Part shown: one piece after another, positions 1 through 10,776 of the stretch
Numbering within the stretch: position 1 is the stretch's first letter
How the letters are laid out: every line of letters starts with the position of its first letter
Assembly: GCF_050436995.1 (NCBI RefSeq)
Contig: NC_134747.1
Location: 11,477,501 to 11,541,500, forward strand
Length of the DNA: 64,000 bases
DNA from: Anticarsia gemmatalis
Lineage: Eukaryota > Arthropoda > Insecta > Lepidoptera > Erebidae
Direction: 5' to 3'
The notes under the pieces: model-generated
Database searches by the model: none
The model's input: only the letters and a program-made list of their open reading frames with translations
What the model was told of the DNA's origin: nothing
Made by a program: the position numbers and the translations under genes

Positions 1-3000
1 ATGATATTGCTATTGATGCCTGGTATTGCAGTCACATACATGGTAAGAATTTTGAACGGTATCTGTAGTCTAAGTATAAAATTTAAAATCACTCTTTCTT
101 TCCATACATATGTGGCTAAAACAATATAAAATAGTAAATGTTTCGGATAAGTGATATAAATAGATCTTTATAAATATTGGAATTTTAGGGTGAAGAAATT
201 GGCATGGTCGATGGCTACGTAAGTTGGGAAGACACAGTAGACCCTAGCGGCTGTAATACCGATGATCCAATCAACTACTGGAAGTCTTCTAGGGACCCTG
301 AACGTACACCTTTCCAGTGGAATGCAAACAAAAACGCAGGTAAACATTTTAATCATTTAAATGTCGTCTCTAAAAATACTAGCTGACCCGCGCCACTTCG
401 CTTGCGTCACATAAGAGAGAACGGGTCATAATTTTCCCTGTTTTTGTAAGATTTTTCGTTGCTACTTCCGTTCCCAATGGGCGTAGCGTGATGTTATGTA
501 GCTTAAAGCCTCCTCGATAACTGGTCATTCAACCCAAGAATATTTATTCAATTCAAAGCTGTAGTTCCTGAGATTATCGCGTACAAACAAACAAACAAAC
601 TTCACAGCTTTATAATATTAGTATAGATAAAAGTACTTTCTAACATAAAAAACAACTTTTAGGTTTCTCTGTTGCTGACAAGACCTGGCTTCCAGTAGCC
701 GAAGGTTATGAAGAGTTGAACGTGGAAGTCCAGCGTGCAACGGCAAATTCCCACCTAAACATCTATAAGGCTTTGGCTTCTCTTCGCGCTGAAGCCGCCT
801 TTAGACACGGCAGATACGAATCTGTTGCTTTCAATGATGGCGTTTTTGCTTTTAGGAGGTCAGTTTCTATTTTTTTAGTCCATTTCTGTCACACTGCTGG
901 GCAAGGGTTTCCTCCCAAACGCGGGAGGGGTTTAGCCTTGAGTCTACTATATTTTATTGATCTCTTTTGCATCATCTTGTACCGAGTACCACTACACTGT
1001 GATTAAATTAATCATAGATAAAATACCGATATTTGTAATTCATGTTTCTTGCCGAGTTTATAGATCTTAAAATTTTAATTTCCACTTTCATTTATTCCAG
1101 TAATCCACTTGATTTGTGTCATTATTTATTCACCTCAACCAGTGTTACTGTCTTAACTTTTTGATACCATTTGATTAGGTCACCTGTGCACGTGGCTGAC
1201 CGATGTTTAGAACAGTGAAGTCATACAAAAATATTACTATAATCTTCATGTTATTTTGTTTACCTAATTTTTCCATGACATTATCTGAAACCCAAATACC
1301 TACTTGAGATATATCTATCTTAACTTATAGACATGACATTATTATCAATGGACTAACCACTTGTAAGAATTTTGTTACTATAGACGGTGTTATTGTTTTT
1401 TTGAACGGATATTTCTTGTTGCAATGCGATTACGGATTTTTGATAACATAACTTATGTAATACGGCTTTAAAAAAAACGTTTGTCTTTTGTATACGATAT
1501 CTTGGACATGTAATAACAGAGTTAACAAATTATTTGCGAGCGCTCATAAATGCTTTTTTTTATTGGGTACCAGGTTGCTTCATCTAATTTTCTGAAAGCA
1601 GTACGCTTTGTTTCTTCTGGGGCTATAATATCACACTACCTTTTGCTTTATTAAGCCGCTTTCACGCGAGTGATGATGAATAAACACACACATTTTTACA
1701 AAACAGGTGGTCTAGATGTATACCGAATACGGGAATTAACGCGAACACACATTTTACCTTAAAATGCCACTCGCCGTGGTCTGCCCACAGCCTGCGACCA
1801 CGGCGAGTGCAACCTGCGCCGAAACGTTAGGCATTTTAAGGTAAACTGCGTGTTCGCGTTAATTCCCGTTTTATTTAATACATTAAACATGCAACGCGAC
1901 AGTTTAAAAGTTATGAAGGTGGTCAAGATATTCTAAAAATAGATTTCAACACGTTCTTGCCTAGATTCAATACACAAGGAAATAATATGGTGAAGATATT
2001 CCACATAACCTTCAATAACTAACAACTTGACGTTGATGTATGAGCTTTCTTCGTGGAACATATCGACGGCTAATAAATTACTCAATGCAATATTTAGACG
2101 TCATACACCATAAGGCATGTTGTTTGCATCATTTATTATGACGTTTAAATAGTAGTCTTTGCATTTATAATTCTGAATGACTTCCTCGTTGTATGACCAT
2201 TTCCGGCAAATAACATAAAAATATCTAATATTTATTGTCTTTAAAGGCTTTAACTTACAAGTCAATCAAAATGTACCTCAAATCGAATACGAATTGAAAT
2301 TAGCGTTTGTATTAAGTATCGCAAACTCGTTTGAACTGTCAAGAACACTAATATAAACGAATTAAAATATGCAATTTTGAAAAGGGCACATCTTCTTCTA
2401 CAAAGTCATAACGCATGTGCCCTTTTGGAAATTTGCATATCCATATTGAAATACACAGTCACTTTTTTAATTATTTATGTGATAATATTTGAATATAACT
2501 TGTTTTTTTTTCAGGTGGTATGGAAAAGACAACTACATAGTGGTTGTGAACTTCAGAACCGATGGCTACACAATTGACTTGAGCTACTTCGAAAATGTGG
2601 GAGAAAACGTTGAAGTGGTCATCAGCAGCATCGAATCTCCTAAGAATGCAGGGTAAGTAATATAGAGCTAGATTATTTTCTAAATATTTTTTCGAAAGAC
2701 TCGTCTCTTATCAATAGTTTAACCACTAGCCCCTACTATTTAAGTAATATTGAATTTCGGGCCCGTATTTTTCACACCCCTGAAAAATGTCCTTTAGACT
2801 TTCGGGTTTTGTTTCAGATGAGATTTCGTGATGATTGATTTTATTGTATAAAGATGTTTGATACCCTACATCCTGCAAATAGCTTTTCAGTCACCTAGAA
2901 ACTTCCAGCTTGTAAAGCCGTCCTATGTTGACTCATTGAAATATTCGACTGCCGCAGTGGTTAAGGTCACCTCGCCGCTGTCATTGCGTCGGGTCTTGGG

Positions 3001-3722
3001 TTCGATTCACATTCGATTTGTGTCCGCTGTTTGTAGATTTGTAAAACTCCTGGCGATACAAGTGCAATTATTATTGCGGGAATTCTCTTTAAAAAAATAA
3101 TAATTAGAAACTCTTATTAATTAATTCATAAAAGTTTTTCTCTATACAACCATTATTAGATTGCATCCACTGTTGAGTCAGAAATCTTGTGACATTACCG
3201 CTTGAAATGCCAGAAAGTTCGAATCTGGAGCTAACATTATTTGGTTTATGTTTCCTCAAAGTTCAAGAGAAATCCACTCTCAAACTTAGGGAGTGTTTGC
3301 AGCGCATCCGGAGGTAAAACAAACTTATTTGGCTGAGAAAGACTTTCAAAGTCAAAACAAAAGTTACCATCGAAATGGATAGGAAAATTAACATAACAAC
3401 GGAACGATTCATTTCTTAGAATTTTAAAGATAGCTTCTGCCTGCTACTTTTCTCGCGTGAATAGATTTTCCGTGGTAAAAGTATGCTATGTGTTAATCGA
3501 AGCTATACAATATCTGTGTAAATTTCGTTCAGTAGTTTATGCATGAAAAAGTAACAAACTTACAAACATCCATCCTCACTTTTGTCTTTATAATATAATA
3601 TTATTGAGGTATATTTTCAAATAAAATTTTACAACGTTTCTCATTTTATTTTCAGGGACGTGCTTCAAGCGAACAAACTGGAGATCCTTGACAGTGAATC
3701 TTTAGTGCTCAAAGTTGTGTAA
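1..3722 (+). CDS. Maltase-like alpha-glucosidase (GH13), 3' part, five exons
   Basis: Partial gene entering from the left edge. Exons read 1-42, 189-339, 663-858, 2515-2652 and 3656-3722, all with GT-AG introns whose phases (0, 1, 2, 2) join cleanly into 197 codons plus TAA. Seen: PGIAVTYM|GEEIGM at the first junction, then SWEDTVDP, RDPERTPFQW and WLPVAEGYEELNV, the signature run of insect GH13 subfamily 17 maltases and lepidopteran sucrose hydrolases; these follow the catalytic residues, which lie upstream of the window. The rest is the C-terminal beta-domain (WYGKDNYIVVVNF). The family hydrolyses alpha-1,4-linked maltose or sucrose, usually as secreted or membrane-bound gut enzymes. Full-length members are about 570-600 residues, so roughly the last third is present. 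No stop or frameshift breaks it. Which paralogue it is, and whether it prefers sucrose, cannot be told. The family call is sure. Confidence 0.93.
378..628 (+). repeat. Lep1-like interspersed repeat, copy 1 (in maltase intron 2)
   Basis: Starts ACTAGCTGACCCGCGC, has the GCGTCACATAAGAGAG block, a short CAAA tract (582-600) and ends TTTATAATATTAGTATAGAT. It matches the copies at 11768, 18784, 42071, 46935 and 61977 in the same orientation and order. From memory this resembles the lepidopteran Lep1 repeat, described as Helitron-like. No terminal inverted repeats are visible and no target duplication stands out. It fills most of the intron between 340 and 662. Confidence 0.85.
1729..1917 (+). repeat. 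Folded-back repeat, possibly a Penelope-like LTR remnant
   Basis: Outer arms 1729-1768 and 1830-1869 are inverted copies of a 40-base block (ACGGGAATTAACGCGAACAC...). Inner arms 1768-1781 and 1796-1809 pair perfectly (CACTCGCCGTGGTC). Between them sits CCGAAACGTTAGGCATTTTA. A second, single-arm copy lies reversed at 36877-36998. The GAAACGT block followed by GGCATTTTAAG resembles the terminal repeats of Penelope-like elements, which carry decayed hammerhead ribozyme motifs; a CTGATGA box is not seen here, so that class call is tentative. It lies in maltase intron 3. Confidence 0.5.
2946..3102 (+). repeat. tRNA-derived SINE in maltase intron 4
   Basis: An A-box-like TGCCGCAGTGG at 2950 and a B box GGGTTCGATTC at 2998-3008 are spaced as in a tRNA gene. 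The cloverleaf is not intact, so this is a SINE head rather than a working tRNA. It ends near the A-rich stretch at 3089-3105. Confidence 0.6.
3430..3602 (-). repeat. Lepidopteran SINE-like repeat, 'TATAATATTAG...CGCGGGCA' family, reverse copy
   Basis: Reverse complement shows the family order: TATAATATTA-like start, GGATGGATGTTTGT, a TTTCATGCA/AAACTACTGAACG block and a decayed GCGAGAAAAGTAGCAGGC end. The best preserved relative here is at 10777-10999. It occupies the end of maltase intron 4. Confidence 0.6.
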
Positions 3723-3762
3723 AGTACTACACTTCCAATCAAAAAAGTTGTGTAAATTTCCT

Positions 3763-3783
3763 AATAAAAAAAGTATAAATAAA
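3763..3783 (+). promoter_or_regulatory. Poly(A) signals of the maltase gene
   Basis: Two AATAAA hexamers, at 3763-3768 and 3778-3783, lie 41-61 bases past the stop codon. This gives a very short 3' UTR, usual for insect digestive enzymes. The cleavage site itself cannot be fixed from sequence. Confidence 0.7.
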
Positions 3784-3847
3784 ACTTTTTAATAACAGCT
3801 ATTACGTATATAATATTTCCCAACCTCTGAGGAAAATCAAAGCTGTG

Positions 3848-3966
3848 TACTAGTAATACTAGGTACCAATCCTAATACTAGGTAGTACTTATACCAGGTA
3901 CTAATACTGGGAACCAATAATACTAGGTACCGATACTAGGTATTAATACCAATACTAGGTAGCAAT
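3848..3966. repeat. Degenerate minisatellite of AATACTAGGTACC units
   Basis: About nine imperfect copies of a roughly 13-base unit (AATACTAGGTACC and variants AATACTAGGTAGT, ATACCAGGTACT, GATACTAGGTATT) follow one another. It lies just past the maltase poly(A) signals. Confidence 0.8.
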
Positions 3967-4508
3967 TTATATTCTCTAGAATATGCATAAAACGGGCCAT
4001 TTTTCAGCTGATTTTATTAGATATTCCAAGAGTATAAACTGTTACTGTCCTACCGCTTCTGTGTTCACAGCCTTAAAATATGAAAGCATTGCCTAGAAAA
4101 CTGGAACACTTATAACTTTATGAATGCTATCAAAAGTTGCCATAATATTTAAATGTTCTTCAATAAAATGCTGTTCCCCGTCTTATTTATCCTTCGTTTT
4201 CATTTCCATTATTATTCTTTATTAGAAACTCTTCGTTGAATTGTTTTCATATTTCTTTGGAGTGAAACATTAAGGGCCGGTTCCACGAATTTTAATTACT
4301 TATTTAATAGATAAGTGTTAGATAGTGTCACCAAAAGTATAAAAGCAACTGCGGTAATTCCACCTGTAGCCTAATTTCCTGCTATCGTAATCATCGAGTA
4401 TCGAGAGTTTGACATTTAAAATGAACTGCAATATTAGTTCCTACGCCGCCCACTAGAGGCGTTGATTACATTTTCATACAGCATTTCTAGATAGCTAGCC
4501 GGTGTATA

Positions 4509-5112
4509 TGTTACTGTAAAAGCCCGGACTGTGGTCAATCCTAAGATTTTCCGGTTAAACCTAAGATTTACCAACTCTCAACGGTAAAAGTCCGAATAAC
4601 TCTATTATTTCGAACTTTTACCCCTATTCACTTGGTAAATCTTAGGATATACCTCAAGGGCAGGTAAATGTAGCTAATATGAAATAATTTAATAGTTATA
4701 AAGAAGGAGTTTTCGGCAAACCGACATGGGTAGGTTAGGTTAGAAGGCTGAGGTGGGAGCGAGCGAAGCGAAGCTCCCACCTCAGCCTTCGTGGTTATTT
4801 TTTTTTAAACCACCCAGAAGGAGGAGCCCCGCAAAGCGGGGCTCCGGTGACATCTTCAAACTCTCATTATAATTATGTTATGGCATATAATTATATCCCT
4901 AGCAATATCATTATATTACGGCTCAAACACATTACAATATGACTTTATCAACTTTTACCGTGTCATTATGTAAATCCTAAGATTTGCCAATTAAATGGTG
5001 GTAAAAGTTCGAAATAAAAGAACGTTCGGACTTTTACCATTGAGAGTTGGTAAATCTTAGGTTTTACCGGAAAATCTTAGGATTTACCACAGTTCGGGCT
5101 TTTACAGTAACA
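4509..5112. mobile_element. 604-bp foldback DNA transposon with long terminal inverted repeats
   Basis: Both ends read TGTTACTGTAAAAGCCCG inward and stay inverted-repeat-like for about 110 bases (GATTTACCAACTCTCAA on one side, TTGAGAGTTGGTAAATC-type on the other, with GGTAAAAGTTCG blocks). TATA flanks both sides, so the target duplication is TA or TATA. No transposase frame is present, so it is non-autonomous. The middle holds two strong hairpins. Confidence 0.82.
4743..4845. repeat. Two strong hairpins inside the foldback element
   Basis: Stem 1: 4743-4760 pairs perfectly with 4773-4790 (18 bp) around the loop GAGCGAAGCGAA. Stem 2: 4823-4832 pairs with 4836-4845 (10 bp, GC-rich) around AAA. 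Just before them is TAGGTTAGGTTAG, two insect-telomere-like units that may be chance. Confidence 0.85.
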
Positions 5113-5394
5113 TATATATTCGATAGTAGAAGAAAGAAGAAGTAGTAAAATCGAGGTTTAGATGTCTATTAGTAAACTTGCATGTATGTTAATAATGGAT
5201 TATCTGTGTTAAACCGTTGAACACGTGAGTGATACATGTTTGTGTATCACACTTGATTCGGATTAGATTGAAGAGGATCATTTGAATACTAGGAAGACCA
5301 CATCAGAGAAATGCATGAGTGATTTGTATAATACTTGAATGTATCAAACGCCTGGTCTAAAATCTCATAGAGGATTATTTTGGTTTCCTTTTAG

Positions 5395-5564
5395 TAGCAC
5401 GATTTCTCTCTAGTTCTATCGACTATTGACAAGCGGCTAGGTATCGAAAATTTTGTTTCAGTTTTCAGATCAGTGCTCCTAGAGGGCGCCGTAGGATGCA
5501 GTACATTTTAAAAATGACAAACTCTCGATACTCTATAGTACCGACTTTTGAGAATCGCGCTACA
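5395..5564. mobile_element. MITE family copy (about 170 bp)
   Basis: Ends TAGCACGATTTCTC and GAGAATCGCGCTACA are imperfect inverted repeats. The interior has TTCAGATCAGTGCTCCTAGA and GTACATTTTAAAAATGACAA, matching the family consensus. Non-coding. Confidence 0.82.
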
Positions 5565-6250
5565 GGGAACTATTGATAAAGCTTAATCTTCTTCTTAGCG
5601 TGTCGATGGCAAACAAATTAAAGTATTAATATTTCAAATAGTGTATGACACTTTCTGTTTTGCTATACACTGCCAGCCCAGTATTCAACTACGTGTACGG
5701 CGTTTTCTGTAAAGCTTAATAGTCAAGGCAGACAAAAAGTCACAATTTTGAATACAGTCATTGCTTTACTTACAATACCTGCCATCTAGCATAACGTTTA
5801 TCGTAACTGTAAAAGAATATTAGCATTATTTAACTTACAATTACTTTGAGCATATTAATAGCCGCCTTTGTAGCGCCTCCTGGAGCCCTTTCAAACCGGC
5901 ATTTAACCAGCAGTTATGAATATAGAAAATGTTTTGATAATTAGTTTACAAAATACTGATATTATTCGTACATAGTAATGACCTATTTATACAAACGCTT
6001 CGTTTATCCGTTAATTAGTCATTTAGAATAATATTAATTTTAAATGTGCTCCTTTGAACTTAAGATTATTGAAAATAATTTTAGAGAGTATTTGTATTTT
6101 GTACTGCCTAATCCAATGTTTTGTTTAACTAGGACTAACGATTACGGAACTTAACCCATATCTTCCCACCGCCCCATTTAAGGTGCACTTATATTTTATA
6201 CGATAAAACCTGAATGTTAACAATTAACGATAAAGGACAATGGGTAATGG

Positions 6251-6970
6251 TGGGCCCACCTCTCAATAGAAGTGAGATACATATGAATGAATAGGTATTT
6301 TCATGCAGAATAAAACTTAGTATTACGACTAACGTTAAAAGTCAGTACTTTCGGAGTTATACTACCTATTATACTGCCATAAAAATGATCCCAATCTAAG
6401 CAATTATTTATCGTAGTTTACTTCATTAAAATATTAACACTACCGAGGCTTAAACTGTATTGTGTATAATCATCGCTTATCTCTCTAGCAGCTCCCCTCT
6501 CTAGCACCCCACCCCTCCAAAGGATACAATCACGCCACGTAAGAGCAAGAACATATTATTGCTATATATTAATTGATCGAAACCAAGTTGGAAGAAACGC
6601 GATAACACAATATTATTGCACTTGTTTGACCGGACGGCGAACTGTGGGATCGTGCGCTCACATCATATCTTTGATTTGGTACCTAGGAGTTGGAAGATAT
6701 CAACCATTCGTGGCCCCCGCGTTTTTCTTAAATGATGTCATTCTTATTGATGAAGAAGACGAATAATTAATCTTGTTTTAAAGTAAAATACATGTATTAT
6801 TAGTATCATTACTATTTTACCTTATAAATAATATGATAATCTGAGACGACTTTAAGACATCGTAGCTCCGAAAGTACTAACATTTGACCATAGTTTAGTT
6901 AGTAAATAATGTTCCGCTAAAAAGGCCTATCCAACGGTAAATCATATGTTACTATTGAGGGGTGGGCCCA
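6251..6970. mobile_element. 720-bp inverted-repeat element nested in the piggyBac-like element
   Basis: Ends read TGGGCCCACCTCTCAATAG and, from the other side, TGGGCCCACCCCTCAATAG. Similarity between the arms resumes about 100 bases in (GTACTTTCGGAG), giving arms of roughly 110-120 bases. No coding frame and no clear target duplication. Class not recognised. Confidence 0.65.
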
Positions 6971-7406
6971 GATTCCATACATTTGTTTCCCATCCTCCTT
7001 TTATAATTTTATTATATACTAGACATCTTTGCGGATAATCTAGTAGTAATTGGCAGCGATTGTGGTCATTAGTATTTTTTTTATAAAATTCCGAGTTTGG
7101 TCAATTTCGAGCAACACGAGGGGCAGGAAAAGGTATGTAATAACTATTATATTTATTATTCATAATTTTAGTGGGGCGATGTTTTGGTAAGTAATAAGGT
7201 TATATTATCAGGTAATAATAGTAACATAAAGTTATTTCATTTTTTTATGTGAATTTTACAATGTTCTATTGAACGCCCCATTTGAGGTGCGTTGGGAACA
7301 GAAGGCACCATGATAATTTGTTTGAACAATTTTATTGGAACATAGTTTATATAAAATTAGGAGTTATTACTTTTGTTTTTTTTAGTTACAGGTTGAATAT
7401 CAGTGA

Positions 7407-7795
7407 ATTCTATCAGCTTTAGAAGACGATAACATTACAATTTCAGCTAATATTTATATCACGCTACCTGAAAATGACGATTTGAGTGACGAAAATAGTG
7501 GAAGCAAGGATGCAGGGGCGATTTATAATCTTGCGCGTCGCTAATTGTTGGCTGAAGCCGAAGTTCGACATACGGTTTCATCATCAGAAGTTATGTGGTA
7601 AGGCAATGTGGACGACTGTTGGACGTCAAGGGGAAAGGCGAAGCGGTGAAGACCCCTATTTGATCCGATATGTCTGCCGCGCCCCTAAGAAAGCTAAGAC
7701 TATGATCAAGAGGAAGGAAAGGATCATTATATTATCAAAACGGAACTCAAATTTGGTGTCGTGAATGCCACAAAAGCCTAATTTTAGGAGCCGCT
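7407..7795 (+). pseudogene. piggyBac transposase remnant (N-terminus and C-terminal zinc-finger piece)
   Basis: The frame from 7407 gives an acidic N-terminal stretch with LPENDDLSDENSG then AIYNLARR, ended by TAA at 7542-7544; the same frame goes on as LLAEAEVRH. Piggybac-type transposases start with such an acidic 'LSDEDSG' region. Near 7740-7795 another frame reads GTQIWCRECHKSLILG, like the C-terminal cysteine-rich finger of the family. The large DDE catalytic core between these parts is missing, so the copy is dead: an internal deletion plus stops and frameshifts. The family call rests on motifs and on the TTAA ends. Confidence 0.65.
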
Positions 7796-8168
7796 AATGA
7801 AGGTTTTGCGTAATTTTACGCACATTGCCTGCAATATTGCCTCACAATTCAATATTTTTTGTTTTACTGATTTCTTTTTTATTTATTTATTTATTATTTA
7901 ATATGATTACTTGTAATTTTATCTATTGGTTTGATATTCCATAAATAAAAGTGATATAACATAACAACAGGTAATTTTTTCTCTATACATATACCAGTGA
8001 CATATTATCCCAACGCCCCATTTAAGGTGCGGTACTGAATTTCAGTTACCCTACAACCCTAAAAAATTTGACGCCTATTTTTGTTTTATTGAAAGGCTAC
8101 TTTATATAAAAGTGTAAAGAAAACAATGTATTTTTGAATATTTATTGCCTTGGGAAGATATGGGTTAA

Positions 8169-9087
8169 AGTTATGTTCGATTATAGAATGTATCAAATTC
8201 AACATAAATTATGTAACGTGATTACCAATATCTTTGTATTGTTACAAGATCGGTGTACGGGGCCCATTCTTGCATAAAGGAAACAATATCAAGCGAAATA
8301 TCAAGTGTTTCAAGTCCCTCTGCTGACACCTGAAAGTATAGACCAATTTTATAAAAACGTACTTTAGTATGAAACCTGATTTTCACAGAGAATTCAATGT
8401 TAGAGGATTTGCGGTACAATTCGATGCATTGCGGGGAAGCAACAATTGTCCGGAGGATTGCGGCTCACCATAATATCACGTACGCTTTGTGCGACATCTA
8501 TCGTGAATGTATAACAACTCTCGTGCATAGCTCAGTATAGTACAAACATGTATCATACAATATACACATGTACAGTATAGTATGAACATGTATACAACAT
8601 AGGAACGCTACAATATGTCGGCTTGATTCAGACATGAAGAGGCGTTTAGCTTGCATATTGTAGAGATATTAGACAATCAGATCGTGCTATTGACACTAAT
8701 ACGTCTTTGAGATTGAAATGTCTTCAATAGTTATGCTATGGTTTGATATCGAGGACATAATAATATGAGAATGGCGCAGGAATTGGACTAACGCTTAGTA
8801 GCTAGACCTTTTTGACCATACCAATGTGTTACTGAACAGTCAACAGCGTAGAAATTTGAACAGTTTACTTTAACATTTCTCATATAACCCGGCGAGACGG
8901 TAGATTCGTCCGGCAGTGAACATGAAGTGACAGTTTTAGCTACACTGCATCCAAGCTGCATGCATTTCCAGTAGAGCACATAGGAGACAGGAGTGCGAAT
9001 AATAAGTAATAAAGACTTTAAAGTTCAAACAAATTTATTTCGTAGAGATATTGTAACACATACAACTCAGGGGTTTATCAAGTATGT
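8169..9087. other. Non-coding stretch, nothing recognised
   Basis: AT-rich with a few short open frames lacking codon bias or motifs. A local CATGTA(T/C)A-rich patch lies at 8540-8600 (repeated ACATGTATAC/ACAGTATAGTA). No RNA gene or promoter is seen. Confidence 0.5.
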
Positions 9088-9197
9088 CAGTTGACAACTA
9101 GTGTACGCCTGATTGAGGGTCTTTCATGGTGTTAATCACTACTATCTGAGGGAGAAATCAGTGCTCGGCATAGTGTCTTTAAAATAGTTGTCAACTG
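9088..9197. repeat. Short inverted-repeat unit, 110 bp
   Basis: CAGTTGACAACTA at 9088-9100 is the exact inverse of TAGTTGTCAACTG at 9185-9197. The size suits a tiny MITE, but no second copy or target duplication is visible. Confidence 0.45.
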
Positions 9198-10222
9198 AAA
9201 TTCGTGATAGCGTGAATTATTAGTATTGTTACAAGTCTGGATTTAGGAATTAATATTTCCGCAAAAGTTTACCATAACTGTTAATACTACACAACAACAT
9301 AGTCCAGAATGGTCCTTAACTAACAATAAAGATATCTCTCTGCCCTTAATCTGTTAACGTTGGGATAATGAATACATTACTATGCTAATCACTAAGAAGT
9401 TACGTTCAGTATCACTTCCTCGGGTTAATGACCTTCTCGAAACGGGCTGACCCTCTATGAACCCATATCTATACTATAATACGTATTGTGTTTGACTGAC
9501 ACTATGCGAGGAATATTTTGCGAAAATCTGAAAGAACACTATATGATGTGAGAAAGGATAATTCCTCTCGTGAATAATTTAGAGCATTTCCTAAAGCACC
9601 AATTACAAAACAAGGACTATTGTAGAGCTGTGTTTGCTTGAAAGTTTTTTAAGGACTAAATAGAAAATTCGTAAGAGTAATGAGGTAATCATATTATTTT
9701 TGACCCTGAGCAACAGCATTCATATCGTTAACTATTCATCAAAAATTCTTAAATCTATAAAACTCTAGAAGATTGGAGACTAGTTAGAAACGTTAAAACA
9801 TCTACTATACTTCCAAATTTTCAAGCAAAAATGTAACACACATTTTCGTCCTACAACATGAATGAATAAAACATTCTGTCGAATTGTATTTGCAGAAGAA
9901 ATAGATTTTGTTCTGTCTTATATAACTCTGAAACTACTTAAGAAGTCCTTGTAAGTTTTACGCGATAGATTGTATTTATTTTGAATCGACTTTTTTGCAT
10001 TTTTTATGAAACAAAAGCAGGGTGGTAGCCATAATAATTATGTGTAAGTATGCACCATTGAGTTATAAGTGTTTATAATAATTTGTTCGAAAATATATTC
10101 ATATCTATAACACAATATTTGGCTCAAATACATAACAGAAATAAATGATCGTGAGTTACTTTAAACATACATACATACATGGAATAATACATTTTCCCAT
10201 ACCCAATGTGAGGTTTTCAGTG

Positions 10223-10401
10223 CCTCGATTCTCTACTACTATCGACTACCGACAACCGAACTGTCATCGAGAAATTTTGTATGAAAATCTGGTCAGCGCC
10301 TCTGACGGGTGTCGAAGGAAACATTTTGGCAGTACATTCTAAATGTCAAAACTTCGATAGCTAGCCGGTTGTCGGTAGTCGATAGTGGTACAGAATCGAG
10401 G
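10223..10401. mobile_element. MITE family copy with long imperfect terminal inverted repeats
   Basis: The clearest member. CCTCGATTCTCTACTACTAT at the left mirrors the right end ATAGTGGTACAGAATCGAGG, and the arms continue through ACTACCGACAACCG/CGGTTGTCGGTAGT (about 35 bp each). The interior TCAGCGCCTCTGACGGG is shared with 41194-41368. Confidence 0.87.
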
Positions 10402-10776
10402 TCAGAAATCTTACATTAAACATAACACTATTTCCATGCCATTTATTAAATTGTTAGTTCCGGAGCTATTACTACAAGTTTCATTGACATTCAATAGCAA
10501 GTTTTTTAAAGTAACTTCCTATAAATAAAATTTTACTTTCCTTAGCCATCACTATTCAACTTACATTACAAAACATATGCAAATGAGGCTAAAGTTCAAA
10601 GGTCGTAAGTGCCTTTGACCCTTAATTAAAAGACCAAACAATGGTTACCCTTTACACTGACAGCTCTTGTCTTTATAACGTGTTAAATGATTTATTAGCT
10701 GCTTTGTGCAAAGGAAGGATGTGTGAGGTGATTGTTCACCTGTGATGGTCTACAAACGAAGCCCAATATCATGATA

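Larger units (their letters stand above)
4375..5155. mobile_element. MITE copy split by a foldback element
   Basis: The left part (4375-4508) matches the inner block of the roughly 170-base MITE family (GTTCCTACGCCGCCCACTAG, ATAGCTAGCCGG). The right part (5113-5155) supplies the missing end (CGATAGTAGAAG...AAATCGAGG). The two halves join only if 4509-5112 is removed, which shows the order of insertion. Other members: 5395-5564, 10223-10401, 20586-20754, 32182-32353, 40606-40752, 41194-41368, 57329-57489 and a fragment at 21281-21319. Confidence 0.8.
6155..8164 (+). mobile_element. piggyBac-like transposon, internally deleted
   Basis: Flanked by TTAA on both sides (6151-6154, 8165-8168). The ends are perfect inverted repeats, CCCATATCTTCCCA and TGGGAAGATATGGG. 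TTAA duplications with CCC-starting ends define the piggyBac superfamily. Remnants of a transposase lie at 7407-7795, and a second inverted-repeat element sits within it at 6251-6970. GCCCCATTT(A/G)AGGTGC occurs three times in the same direction (about 6171, 7274, 8015). Confidence 0.85.

Noticed and set aside
582..600. CRISPR-like or regulatory array from repeated ACAA blocks
   Set aside because: These are simple CAAA microsatellites inside the Lep1-like repeats, and the genome is eukaryotic.
2998..3010. A tRNA gene in maltase intron 4
   Set aside because: A and B boxes are present but the cloverleaf stems do not pair, so it is a tRNA-derived SINE.
4730..4743. Interstitial telomeric array
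   Set aside because: Only about two TAGGT units, inside a transposon; too short to be telomeric.
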